DNA of 18,772 nucleotides, taken from positions 1 through 18,772 of the forward strand of contig CAYYHU010000035.1 of assembly GCA_964471865.1 (NCBI GenBank), read 5' to 3'. Positions within the stretch are counted from its first letter, which is position 1. Every line of letters begins with the position of its first letter. This document shows positions 6,681-16,794 of the stretch, in pieces. Below the pieces are notes generated by a model, which was not told where the DNA came from, ran no database searches, and saw only the letters and a program-made list of their open reading frames with translations. Made by a program: the position numbers and the translations under genes. The stretch is from CAYMUC01 sp964471865. Lineage in GTDB: Bacteria; Actinomycetota; Acidimicrobiia; Acidimicrobiales; Ilumatobacteraceae.

Positions 6681-7936
6681 GAACGTCCGAGATCGAAGGC
6701 CGAGTCGAGTTGCTCCGCGGTGAGCGACACCTCGGGGTCCTCCTCGAGAAGGCTGCGCAAGGACCGTTCCTCAGCCCAGGCGGTCATCGCATGACGTTGA
6801 ACGATCCGATACGCCTCGTCGCGGGTCGCTCCGGCTTCGACGAGCGCCAACAGGACCGGTTGGGAAAACACCAAACCATGGCTCGATTCCAGATTGCGAA
6901 TCATCCGGTCGGGAAAGACCATGAGACCCCTGAGCAATCGGGTCATTCGACGGATCACATAATGGGCGAGGTTGGATGAGTCAGGGAGCACGATTCGCTC
7001 CACCGAGGAATGCGAGATGTCGCGTTCATGCCATAACGCCACATCCTGAAGGCCCGCCAGCAGATTGGACCGCAGGACTCGAGCCAGTCCGGACATGGTC
7101 TCGGCGGCGATCGGATTCTTCTTGTGAGGCATCGCCGAGGAGCCCTTTTGACCCTCTTTGAAGCCTTCTTGGACCTCACGGACCTCAGTGCGCTGCAGAT
7201 GTCGTAATTCGACGGCGATCATTTCGATGGTCGCCCCGATCGATGCGCAGGCCCAGAGATATTCGGCATGGCGATCACGGGATACGACCTGGGTCGCCGG
7301 GACCGGAGTCAGACCCATCGCGTGAGCCACATGGGCTTCCACTGCAGGGTCGATATTGGAATACGTCCCCACGGCCCCGGAGAGTTTGCAGACCGCCATC
7401 GCCTCGCGCGCGGCACGCAAGCGGCTTCGATCGCGATCGACTTGAAGGGCCCATAACGCCACCTTGGCCCCAAAGGTCGTCGGTTCGGCATGGATGCCAT
7501 GAGTACGCCCGATCATGGCGGTATTGCGATGTTCACGGGCCATGGCCACCAGGGCCGCCACGAGATCGTCCAGGGCGAGCACGATGACGTCAGCGGCATC
7601 GCGGACCATCGAGCACCATGCCGTATCGACGACATCGGTCGAGGTCAGACCGTGATGGATCCATGACCCCGCCGGGGCGCCGATCGCGTTCTGCACGACA
7701 TCGACGAACGCGGCGACATCGTGGTCGGTGATCCTTTCTCGTTCGGCCACCGCCTCGACGAATGCGGCATCGACCTCGGGAGCCCGCTCACGACAGGCGC
7801 GGGCATCCTCGGATGGGACCACGCCGAGTCGACCGTGGGCTTCGGTCGCAAGCAGTTCGATCTCGAGATAGCGAGCGAAGCGGGCCTCATCGGAGAAGAT
7901 CGCTGCCATCTCCGGGGTCGTGTAGCGGGGGATCAT
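6681..7936 (-). CDS. purB: Adenylosuccinate lyase, 3' end lost in the gap
   Basis: The enzyme cleaves fumarate from SAICAR and from adenylosuccinate, serving both IMP and AMP synthesis. About 418 residues are visible from ATG 7936. The fumarase/aspartase superfamily signature GSSAMPHKKNP is present with its flexible catalytic loop. TSTDVVDTAW and GRTHGIHAEPTTFG carry the other conserved active-site histidine and serine/threonine residues. LTAEQLDSAFDLGR is the usual near-terminal segment, so only some 10-20 residues should be missing. The ATG overlaps the purA stop as ATGA (7936-7933), giving translational coupling to the enzyme that makes its substrate. This is a gap effect and not a pseudogene. 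Confidence 0.95.
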
Positions 7937-9207
7937 GACGAGCGTTCCACGAGTTCATGGCGACCCGCGCCCGTCCCGATCACCGTGATGGGGACCCCGA
8001 CTTCACGTTCGACGGTGAGGACGAACTCTCGTGCTGCGGGAGGGAGATCGTCAAAGGAGGAGACACCAGCGAGGGAACTACGCCATCCCGGAAGCGTCAC
8101 GAGTTCGGGTTCGACGGCGGCGAGGTCCTCCACGAGGTCGGGATAGCCCGTCACCGTCTGTCCGTCACGTCGGTAGTCCACGCAGATAGCAACCTCGTCG
8201 AAGGTGTCGAGAACATCGAGTTTGGTGAGAGCGATCTCGGTGAGGGAGTTGACGCGAACGGCGTGGCGCAACATCACACAGTCGATCCAGCCGGTTCGGC
8301 GCCGACGGCCCGTCACGGTGCCGAATTCCCGGCCGATGTCGACGAGCGCATCACCGCGAGCATCGAGCAACTCCGTCGGGAACGGACCTGCTCCCACCCG
8401 CGTCGTATAGGCCTTGGCGATACCCACCACCCGGTCGATCGCTCGCGGCCCGAGCCCCGTACCCACACAGGCTCCACCCGCAGTGGGGTTCGAGGAGGTG
8501 ACGAAGGGATAGGTACCGTGATCGAGATCGAGGAAAGTCGCCTGAGCGCCTTCGAGCAACAGGCGCCCACCCGCCTCGAGCGCATCGTGGAGCAAGCCCA
8601 CGGTGTCGGACACGTGCGGGACCAGACGAGCTCCCAGTTCGATCTGACGAGCCACGACCGCATCGACGTCGAATCCTTCGTCCCCGAGGGCGAGGAGTTC
8701 AGCGTTTTCGATCTCGGCCCGTTCACGGACCCGCCGCGCGAACGTTGCTGGGTCACAGACCTCTCCGACGCGGATCCCGACTCGACGCGCTTTGTCGGCG
8801 TAGGCGGGGCCGATTCCTTTGAGGGTGGTGCCGATCTTGTCCTCACCGCGGCCGGCTTCAGCAACCGCGTCATGACGTTGATGCCATGGGAAGATCAGAT
8901 GCGCGAGGCTCGAGACTCGAAGGCCGTCACAGGACACGCCACGCTCTTCGAGCCGGTCGATTTCGCCGAACAGGGTTTCGAGGTCCACCACGACCCCGTT
9001 CGCGATGACCGTCACGACGTCGGGGTAGAGGATGCCCGACGGAACGAGCTGCAAGGCGTACCGCTGGTCTCCGACCACGACCGTATGGCCAGCGTTGTGC
9101 CCGCCCTGATAGCGAACGACGTGGGTGTGGGCGGCGGCGAGGTGGTCGATGACCTTGGCCTTACCCTCGTCACCCCATTGGGTGCCGACGACGACGGTGA
9201 CGGGCAT
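7933..9207 (-). CDS. purA: Adenylosuccinate synthetase
   Basis: The enzyme makes adenylosuccinate from IMP, aspartate and GTP, the first committed step to AMP. It has 424 residues, a normal length. Catalytic Asp13 in QWGDEGK (10-16) and His41 in GGHNAGHT (35-42) are present, as are LLLEGAQATFLDLDHGTYPFVTSSNPTAGG in the IMP-binding half and TGRRRRTGW. TKLDVLD is the guanine-recognition segment. The N-terminal signature usually reads GDEGKGK; here it is GDEGKAK, with Ala17 for Gly. The start at ATG 9207 is preceded by AGGAG (9220-9216) with 8-nt spacing. purB follows directly with an ATGA overlap. Divergent from the HisD-like gene, it shares a 73-bp promoter region with it. Confidence 0.96.
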   Translation of the reverse strand: MPVTVVVGTQWGDEGKAKVIDHLAAAHTHVVRYQGGHNAGHTVVVGDQRYALQLVPSGILYPDVVTVIANGVVVDLETLFGEIDRLEERGVSCDGLRVSSLAHLIFPWHQRHDAVAEAGRGEDKIGTTLKGIGPAYADKARRVGIRVGEVCDPATFARRVRERAEIENAELLALGDEGFDVDAVVARQIELGARLVPHVSDTVGLLHDALEAGGRLLLEGAQATFLDLDHGTYPFVTSSNPTAGGACVGTGLGPRAIDRVVGIAKAYTTRVGAGPFPTELLDARGDALVDIGREFGTVTGRRRRTGWIDCVMLRHAVRVNSLTEIALTKLDVLDTFDEVAICVDYRRDGQTVTGYPDLVEDLAAVEPELVTLPGWRSSLAGVSSFDDLPPAAREFVLTVEREVGVPITVIGTGAGRHELVERSS

Positions 9208-9235
9208 GGCTCACGCTCCTGGGCGTTCATAGAGG

Positions 9236-9241
9236 AACGTA
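9236..9241 (-). promoter_or_regulatory. Predicted -10 of purA
   Basis: TACGTT on the minus strand (9241-9236) fits TANNNT and would give a leader of about 20 nt that still contains the AGGAG ribosome site at 9220-9216. No convincing -35 is visible. Confidence 0.4.
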
Positions 9242-9243
9242 GG

Positions 9244-9272
9244 GTGAGCCTACCGACCCAGACCGCTAGCGT
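9244..9272 (+). promoter_or_regulatory. Predicted leaderless promoter of the HisD-like gene
   Basis: GTGAGC (9244-9249) and TAGCGT (9267-9272) are 17 bp apart. The -10 ends 8 nt before ATG 9281, and no ribosome-binding site is present, so a leaderless transcript is likely. It lies 2 bp from the purA -10 on the other strand. Confidence 0.5.
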
Positions 9273-9280
9273 CGCGGTCC

Positions 9281-10612
9281 ATGACTTCCCCCGTGGTGAT
9301 GCGCCGACTGCGTTGGGCCGATCTCGACGACGCGGGGCGGCGACGTCTCTGCCAACGGGGGCTCGCCGACATCTTTTCTCCGGCTCTCCAAGCCTCGATC
9401 AGTGAACTGCTCATCGATGTGCGGGCCCGTGGTGACGAGGCCGTCATCGAGGCCACGGAGCGTTTCGATGGAATCCGTCTCGACCCCGATCAGCTGATGC
9501 TCACCCCCGACGAGATCGAAGCCGCCCGTATCGACCCCGATCTCGACGCGGCGATCGATGACGCGATCGCGCATCTGCGGGCCTTCAACGAACATCTCCG
9601 CGACCGGGCCACGGACTGGGATATCGAACTCGAACCCGGTCTTCGCGCCGGTGAGAAGATCACCCCGATCGCATCCGCCGGTCTGTTCGTGCCGAGCGGC
9701 AAGGCCAGTTATCCCTCGGTGGCCTACCAACTCGGGGTACCCGCCGTCGTAGCCCAGGTCCCCGAGATCGTGCTTCTCGTGCCCCCCGTACCCGGCGGAT
9801 CCGGGGAGGTCGATCCGGCGGTGATCGTGGTGTGTCGAAAGCTGGGAATCACTCGGATCCTGCGCGCCAACGGCCCCGCCGCAATCGGCGCCGCCGGTTT
9901 CGGCACGGCGCGGATCCCTCGGGTTCGCAAGATCGTCGGACCCGGATCACCGGCGGTGTCGGCGGCACAGATCGAAATGCAGCGCCACGGCACGGTGACG
10001 ATGATGGTGCTCGGACCCACCGAATCCCTCGTCATCGCCGACGACACCGCGGACCCCGAGTTGCTGGCTGCCGATCTGTTGATCGAAGCCGAACACGGGA
10101 CCGACTCGGCGGTGCTGTTCGTGACCACGTCTGAGTCCTTGAGCGCCGAGGTGGACCTCGCACTCGAACGCCAACTCGCGGACCTCCCCGGACCTCGCGC
10201 CGATGCCGCCCGAGCATCGCTGGGTACCAACGGGGGCTGCGTCGTGGTGGCGTCGCTCGACGAGGCCGTCGAGGTCGCGAACCTCTACGCCCCGGAACAT
10301 CTTCAAGTGGTCGTAGCCGCCGATCAGGAATCGAACGTCGTGGACGGACTCGTCGATGCTGGGGAGATCCTCATCGGCCAGAACACACCTTTCAGCGCCG
10401 CCAATTTCGTGATCGGCTGCCCGGCCTCGCTGCCCACGAGTGGTTTCGCCAAGGTGTCGTCGGGCATCACCGTCGAGACGTTCCTCAAGCGCACCGCCGT
10501 CGCCCGTGCCGATGCCCGGGCGCTCGAGCGTCTCACCCCCTCCATCCTGGCCTTGGCCGATCACGAGGGCTTCCCCGCCCACGGTGCTGCGCTGCGGCGC
10601 CGGTTCCGTTGA
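9281..10612 (+). CDS. Histidinol dehydrogenase-family protein, atypical active site
   Basis: This 443-residue soluble homologue of HisD has a normal family length. Conserved parts include SAGLFVPSGKASYPS (132-146), KIVGPGS (217-223), LGPTESLVIADDTADPE (244-260), the catalytic pair in YAPEHLQ (Glu339-His340) and LPTSGFAKVSSGI (384-396). The canonical zinc ligands are not all kept: the Gln of LLSQAEH is Glu269 (LLIEAEHG), the Asp of GDY is Asn375 (AANF), and the TNH histidine is replaced in GCPASLPT. His272 and probably His434 remain. HisD converts histidinol to histidine by two NAD-dependent oxidations, and these changes make that doubtful. I infer an NAD-dependent alcohol/aldehyde dehydrogenase of the wider HisD family. 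No other his gene is nearby; an old-yellow-enzyme gene follows 64 bp downstream. Automated annotation would call it hisD. Confidence 0.85.
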   Translation: MTSPVVMRRLRWADLDDAGRRRLCQRGLADIFSPALQASISELLIDVRARGDEAVIEATERFDGIRLDPDQLMLTPDEIEAARIDPDLDAAIDDAIAHLRAFNEHLRDRATDWDIELEPGLRAGEKITPIASAGLFVPSGKASYPSVAYQLGVPAVVAQVPEIVLLVPPVPGGSGEVDPAVIVVCRKLGITRILRANGPAAIGAAGFGTARIPRVRKIVGPGSPAVSAAQIEMQRHGTVTMMVLGPTESLVIADDTADPELLAADLLIEAEHGTDSAVLFVTTSESLSAEVDLALERQLADLPGPRADAARASLGTNGGCVVVASLDEAVEVANLYAPEHLQVVVAADQESNVVDGLVDAGEILIGQNTPFSAANFVIGCPASLPTSGFAKVSSGITVETFLKRTAVARADARALERLTPSILALADHEGFPAHGAALRRRFR

Positions 10613-10662
10613 TCGACACTGCGCCGACTCCACCGATCGCCATCTGCGAGACCCATTGCCCG

Positions 10663-10667
10663 AGGAG
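10663..10667 (+). promoter_or_regulatory. Ribosome-binding site deciding the flavoenzyme start
   Basis: AGGAG lies 9 nt before GTG 10677 and supports that start over the long open frame further upstream, which only overlaps the HisD-like gene. Confidence 0.7.
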
Positions 10668-10676
10668 CCCGACCAC

Positions 10677-11762
10677 GTGACCACCCCACTCGACACTGTC
10701 ACTTTCGCCCATGGACCGGCGATGAAAAATCGCCTGATGTTGGCGCCGCTCACCAACCAGCAGAGCCACAGTGATGGGACTCTGTCCGATGACGAACGCT
10801 TCTGGCTCACCATGCGCGCCGAGGGCGGGTTCGGACTCACGATGACCTGTGCGGCTCACGTCCAGGCGCGAGGTCAAGGGTTCGCGGGCCAGCTCGGCAT
10901 CTTCGACGACCTCCACCTCGACGGTCTCAGGCAACTTGCCACCGAACTCAACGCCACCGGAACCCTGTCGTATGTGCAGTTGCACCATGCGGGTACGCGT
11001 TCCCCCGCCGAGTTGATCGGTGAGACCCCGGTTGCGCCCAGTGAGGACCCCGACACCGGGGCGCGGGCCCTGACCACCGGCGAGGTCGAAGAGGTCGTCG
11101 AGGCCTTCGTGCAGGCCGCTGAACGCGCGGATCGCGCCGGATTTCACGGAGTCGAACTCCACGGTGCCCACGGGTATCTGCTGTGTGCGTTCCTCTCTCC
11201 AGAGACCAATCGCCGCACCGACGGGTACGGAGGATCACCCGAGAACCGCCGGCGGATCATCTTCGAGATCCTCGACGGCATCCGGGCCCGCTGCCGCCCC
11301 GACTTCGCCGTAGGGGTACGACTGTCCCCGGAGCGGTTCGGTCTGGTTCTGGACGAGATCCGTGACACCTACGTGGCGATCGCCGAGTCGGGTCTGGTCG
11401 ATCTGATGGACATGTCGCTGTGGGATGTACGCAAACATCCCCGCGTCGAAGGTTTCGAGGACCGCACTCTGACCGAGATCTTCACCGAGTTGCCCCGGGG
11501 CGCTGCTCGCCTCGGCGTGGCAGGAAAGATTCATGATCCCGCCGATGTGGCCTGGGTTCTCGACCAGGGTGTCGACATCGCCATCCTCGGTCGAGTGGCG
11601 ATTCTGCATCACAACTATCCCGATCTGATCGAAGCCGATCCGGGATTCAGCCCTCGCCAGGCTCCGGTGTCGCCAGACGTGTTGCGTTCTGAAGGTTTGT
11701 CGCGAGGTTTCGTCGACTATCTGGCGAAGAATTTCCCGGGTTTCGTCGATACCGAGGCCTGA
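10677..11762 (+). CDS. Old yellow enzyme-family NADH:flavin oxidoreductase
   Basis: This single-domain FMN TIM-barrel protein has 361 residues. Family marks are MLAPLTNQQ (21-29), VQLHHAGTR (100-108, flavin and substrate side), HGAHGYLL (162-169), LSPETNRRTDGYGGSPENRRR (173-193) and the C-terminal phosphate-binding strands VAGKI (281-285) and DIAILGRVAIL (300-310). There is no C-terminal iron-sulfur or pyridine-nucleotide domain, so this is not the 2,4-dienoyl-CoA reductase type. Such enzymes reduce activated C=C bonds with NAD(P)H; the substrate here is unknown. It follows the HisD-like gene by 64 bp with its own ribosome site and no visible terminator between, so the two probably form a redox operon. 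It is convergent with clpB. Confidence 0.9.
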   Translation: MTTPLDTVTFAHGPAMKNRLMLAPLTNQQSHSDGTLSDDERFWLTMRAEGGFGLTMTCAAHVQARGQGFAGQLGIFDDLHLDGLRQLATELNATGTLSYVQLHHAGTRSPAELIGETPVAPSEDPDTGARALTTGEVEEVVEAFVQAAERADRAGFHGVELHGAHGYLLCAFLSPETNRRTDGYGGSPENRRRIIFEILDGIRARCRPDFAVGVRLSPERFGLVLDEIRDTYVAIAESGLVDLMDMSLWDVRKHPRVEGFEDRTLTEIFTELPRGAARLGVAGKIHDPADVAWVLDQGVDIAILGRVAILHHNYPDLIEADPGFSPRQAPVSPDVLRSEGLSRGFVDYLAKNFPGFVDTEA

Positions 11763-11794
11763 ACCCGAGGGCGGGCCACCCGAGATCGACGGTT

Positions 11795-11809
11795 CCCGGC
11801 TCCGCCGGG
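11795..11809. terminator. Hairpin between the flavoenzyme gene and clpB
   Basis: CCCGGC (11795-11800) pairs with GCCGGG (11804-11809) around a 3-nt loop, in the 57-bp gap between two convergent stop codons. It could stop transcription from both sides. No T tract is present. Confidence 0.5.
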
Positions 11810-11819
11810 CCCGTCAGCG

Positions 11820-14315
<2,496 letters not shown>

Positions 14316-14321
14316 GGCCCC

Positions 14322-14327
14322 ACTGTA
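14322..14327 (-). promoter_or_regulatory. Predicted -10 of clpB
   Basis: TACAGT on the minus strand matches TANNNT and ends 6 nt before ATG 14315. The -35 region reads AGGAACC, unlike TTGACA. Confidence 0.5.
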
Positions 14328-14354
14328 GCGGGAGCGAATCAAAGGTTCCTACGA

Positions 14355-14375
14355 CTTGAGTCATAGCGACTCAGG
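14355..14375. promoter_or_regulatory. HAIR operator for HspR
   Basis: CTTGAGT, then 7 bases, then ACTCAGG. This matches the known HspR inverted repeat CTTGAGT-N7-ACTCAAG at 13 of 14 positions. It lies just upstream of the clpB promoter and about 48 bp before the divergent HAD gene, so it could repress clpB and perhaps the HAD gene as well. hspR itself is encoded 0.9 kb away. Confidence 0.88.
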
Positions 14376-14422
14376 TTTTCTTCACCGTGTCACTCATAGC
14401 CCGGACATGGCACGATGCTGGC

Positions 14423-15220
14423 GTGATCCCTCGACTCGTGGCCGTCGATCTCGACGGGACTCTGCTGGCACCCGATGGTCGCATCACCCCCCGAACCGTC
14501 ACGGCTCTCGCGGCTGCGCGAAGCGCTGGCTGGTGGGTGGTGGCCGCTACGGGACGTCCACCTCATATGGCCCTCGACCTCCTTGCCACCACCGGAGGTT
14601 CGGTCACTCATGGCGTCATGGGTAACGGAACGATGGTGTGTTCGTTCCCCGGCCCCGAAACGCTCCTCGAGCGCACCTTTGCCGCGGCGCGGGCTCGTGA
14701 AGTCGTCGCCCTGTTGAGGTCCCAGGACCCCCGGCTCGGATTCGCCTTGGCCACCGAAACGGGTTTCGCCCACGAGGATGGCTTTGCTCAGCGCCTCCCG
14801 GCACTCCACGGGCTCGGGGACCCCGACGACGATGTCCTCGCTCTCGACGGAGACGTGGCGATCAAGTTGATGGTGTTTCATCACGACCACAGCGCCCACA
14901 CTCTGCTCGAACGCCTGCCGTCGGTTCTCGGCGACGATCTCGAGGCGTCTCATCTCGGTGCTGACGCCATCGAGGTGGGCCCCGCCGGAATCGACAAGGC
15001 CTCGGGTCTGGCCTGGCTCTGTGAGCGTCTCGGAGTCGAATCCCGTGACGTCGTCGCGTTCGGCGATGAATACAACGACCACTCGATGCTCGCCTGGGCC
15101 GGCCACGGAGTCGCCATGGGGAACGCCGATGCCGTCACTCAGGGTTTCGCCGACGAAGTCGCTCCCAGCAACGCTCACGACGGGGTGGCTGTGGTCCTGG
15201 AGCGCCTTCTCGGATCCTGA
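14423..15220 (+). CDS. HAD-superfamily phosphatase, Cof type
   Basis: The protein has 265 residues from GTG 14423. VAVDLDGTLL holds motif I (nucleophile Asp and acid/base Asp), WVVAATGRPPH is motif II, the lysine of VAIKLMVF or GIDKASGL serves as motif III, and VAFGDEYNDHSML is motif IV. The insert between motifs II and III is the type-II cap of the Cof/Cof-like group, which dephosphorylates sugar phosphates and small phosphometabolites. The substrate cannot be told. The frame is open upstream to GTG 14387, but DxDGT normally lies near the N-terminus, and CACGAT (14411-14416) ends 6 nt before GTG 14423 as a possible weak leaderless -10. It is divergent from clpB across a HAIR site and convergent with hspR, so heat-shock control is possible but not shown. 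Confidence 0.87.
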   Translation: MIPRLVAVDLDGTLLAPDGRITPRTVTALAAARSAGWWVVAATGRPPHMALDLLATTGGSVTHGVMGNGTMVCSFPGPETLLERTFAAARAREVVALLRSQDPRLGFALATETGFAHEDGFAQRLPALHGLGDPDDDVLALDGDVAIKLMVFHHDHSAHTLLERLPSVLGDDLEASHLGADAIEVGPAGIDKASGLAWLCERLGVESRDVVAFGDEYNDHSMLAWAGHGVAMGNADAVTQGFADEVAPSNAHDGVAVVLERLLGS

Positions 15221-15227
15221 TCCCGAG
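15209..15227. terminator. Imperfect hairpin at the HAD gene end
   Basis: CTCGGATC and GATCCCGAG form a stem with one bulged G across the HAD stop codon, in the 35-bp gap to the convergent hspR gene. The apex is tight and there is no T tract, so it is a weak terminator candidate. Confidence 0.25.
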
Positions 15228-15255
15228 GCCCTGTCGACGCCCGGGATCGCGAAAC

Positions 15256-15648
15256 TCAACGACCCCGACGCAACACCGAGGGCACCTCGCCGTAGACGGC
15301 GACCGCCTGACGAAGAGGAACCAGATCTCGCCGCTGTCGGCGTTCGGCCTCGGCCTCGGCTCGTTCGACGCGACGGTGAGCCTCGGCGAGTTCGTGGCGC
15401 AGACGTTCGTTTTCGACCTCGAGCGCCAGAACCCGGCGAATGCCTTCGAGATTGAGACCCTCAGCGGTCAGTTCCGCCACACGGCGTAACTGTTCGATGT
15501 CGGCGTCGGAATACCGCCGGTTACCTCCCGGGGTCCGGGCGGGTGTGACGAGACCTCGACGTTCATAGATCCGCAGAGTCTGAGGATGCATGCCCGCCAA
15601 TTCGGCGGCGACGGAGATCACGTAGACGGCGTGCTCACGAGATCTCAT
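15256..15648 (-). CDS. hspR: HspR, MerR-family heat-shock repressor
   Basis: This 130-residue DNA-binding protein has a MerR-type winged helix-turn-helix: VYVISVAAELAGMHPQTLR (8-26), then IYERRGLVTPARTPGGNRRYSDADIEQLRRV, a pattern typical of HspR. A dimerising coiled coil follows (about 75-110, rich in Glu, Arg and Ala). HspR represses dnaK operons and clpB by binding HAIR sites, with DnaK as co-repressor. GGAGG at 15659-15655, 6 nt before ATG 15648, is a strong ribosome site. It is the last gene of the dnaK-grpE-dnaJ-hspR operon, 24 bp after dnaJ. A HAIR site is visible near clpB at 14355-14375; the dnaK promoter lies outside the window. The C-terminal tail is short and does not alter the call. 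Confidence 0.93.
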   Translation of the reverse strand: MRSREHAVYVISVAAELAGMHPQTLRIYERRGLVTPARTPGGNRRYSDADIEQLRRVAELTAEGLNLEGIRRVLALEVENERLRHELAEAHRRVERAEAEAERRQRRDLVPLRQAVAVYGEVPSVLRRGR

Positions 15649-15672
15649 GGTCCACCTCCGTCATCGACGGCC

Positions 15673-16794
15673 TCAGGAGGATCCGAACAACTGGGCCCTG
15701 GGTGACACCGTAGTCGCCGCTGCATAGGCCTCGAGGGCGGCCCGCTGGTCCTCGGTCAGGCTCGAGGGCACTTGGACCTCGACGGTCACGATGAGATCTC
15801 CGGTGCCTCCGGGCAAGCTCAAACCCTTGTCGCGGACCCGCAACTTGGTTCCCGAAGCGGTACCGGCGGGAACCTTCACCTTGACGCGAGTGCCCTCGAG
15901 GGTCGGAACCTCGACCTCGGCACCCAATGCCGCCTCGGTGAACGTGACGGGAACCGTGATCAACAGATCGTCCTCGCGGCGGCGAAACAGCCGATGCGGA
16001 GATACCCGGCATTCGACGAACAGATCCCCGGCAGGACCGCCGTTGTGGCCTGGACCGCCGCGTCCTTTGAGCCGGATCCTCTGGCCGTCGTCGACACCAG
16101 CCGGAATTCGAACCTTGACCTCACGCTGACGTTTCTCGGTGCCAGTGCCCTGACAGGTCGCACACGGTTGTTCGATGATCGCTCCCCGGCCCTGACACCT
16201 CGTGCACGGGGTGGAGAACGAAAAGAAACCCTGGTTGTCGTCCACCGATCCCCGACCACCACATTTGGGACACGTGGTCGGCGTCGTGCCGGGTTTGGAA
16301 CCCGAACCCGAGCAGGTTCCACACGGCCCATCACTGGTGAGATAGAGCGTCGTGGTCACGCCTTGGGTGGCGTCTTCGAAGCTCAGCGTGAGGGTGGTCT
16401 CCATATCGGTTCCCCGACGGGGACCGGTTCCGGAATGAGGACGGAAGCGGCGGCCGCGCGGTGGCGCCGCCGCGCCGCCAGAACCGAACATCTGACTGAG
16501 GATGTCGTTGAGGCCCTCACCACCGACGTTGAAGAAGTAGCCGCCGCCCCCTCCGGGACCCATACGGCGGACCTCGTCGTACTCGGCCCGTTTGGTCTCG
16601 TCACCGAGCACCTCATAGGCCGCAGAGATCTCCTTGAACCGGTCCTCGGCGGCGGTGTCCCCAGGGTTCGTATCGGGATGGTATTGACGGGCCAGTTTGC
16701 GGTACGCCTTGGTGATGTCCTTGGCGGTTGCATCCTTGGCCACACCCAGGACCCCGTAGAAGTCCTTGTCGAACCATTCCCGAGGCGCGTTCAT
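15673..16794 (-). CDS. dnaJ: DnaJ co-chaperone (type I Hsp40)
   Basis: This 373-residue protein stimulates DnaK ATPase and delivers unfolded clients. The J domain (about 10-75) carries HPD at 39-41. A Gly-rich linker follows with GGGGG. Four CxxCxGxG repeats (CGTCSGSG, CPKCGGRG, CTRCQGRG, CATCQGTG) form the two-zinc finger, so it is a full type I DnaJ. Client-binding beta domains end the protein. The start is ATG 16794, which overlaps the grpE stop by one base (TGATG), giving coupled translation; the frame upstream of this is grpE shadow. The order grpE-dnaJ-hspR matches the classic actinobacterial operon, where this is DnaJ1. Confidence 0.95.
   Translation of the reverse strand: MNAPREWFDKDFYGVLGVAKDATAKDITKAYRKLARQYHPDTNPGDTAAEDRFKEISAAYEVLGDETKRAEYDEVRRMGPGGGGGYFFNVGGEGLNDILSQMFGSGGAAAPPRGRRFRPHSGTGPRRGTDMETTLTLSFEDATQGVTTTLYLTSDGPCGTCSGSGSKPGTTPTTCPKCGGRGSVDDNQGFFSFSTPCTRCQGRGAIIEQPCATCQGTGTEKRQREVKVRIPAGVDDGQRIRLKGRGGPGHNGGPAGDLFVECRVSPHRLFRRREDDLLITVPVTFTEAALGAEVEVPTLEGTRVKVKVPAGTASGTKLRVRDKGLSLPGGTGDLIVTVEVQVPSSLTEDQRAALEAYAAATTVSPRAQLFGSS

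Noticed and set aside
6530..6794. Open frames that read through the N run
   Set aside because: Translation across unknown bases is meaningless; genes were ended at the gap edges.
7957..9405. Long plus-strand open frame opposite purA
   Set aside because: Shadow of purA, with low-complexity charged sequence and no domain.
9281..10612. Assigning a role in histidine biosynthesis
   Set aside because: Key metal ligands are changed and no his operon gene is nearby, so only the family is claimed.
14344..14349. GGAACC upstream of clpB as an ECF sigma -35
   Set aside because: The matching ECF -10 (CGTT/GTT type) is absent at the right spacing; a TANNNT box fits better.
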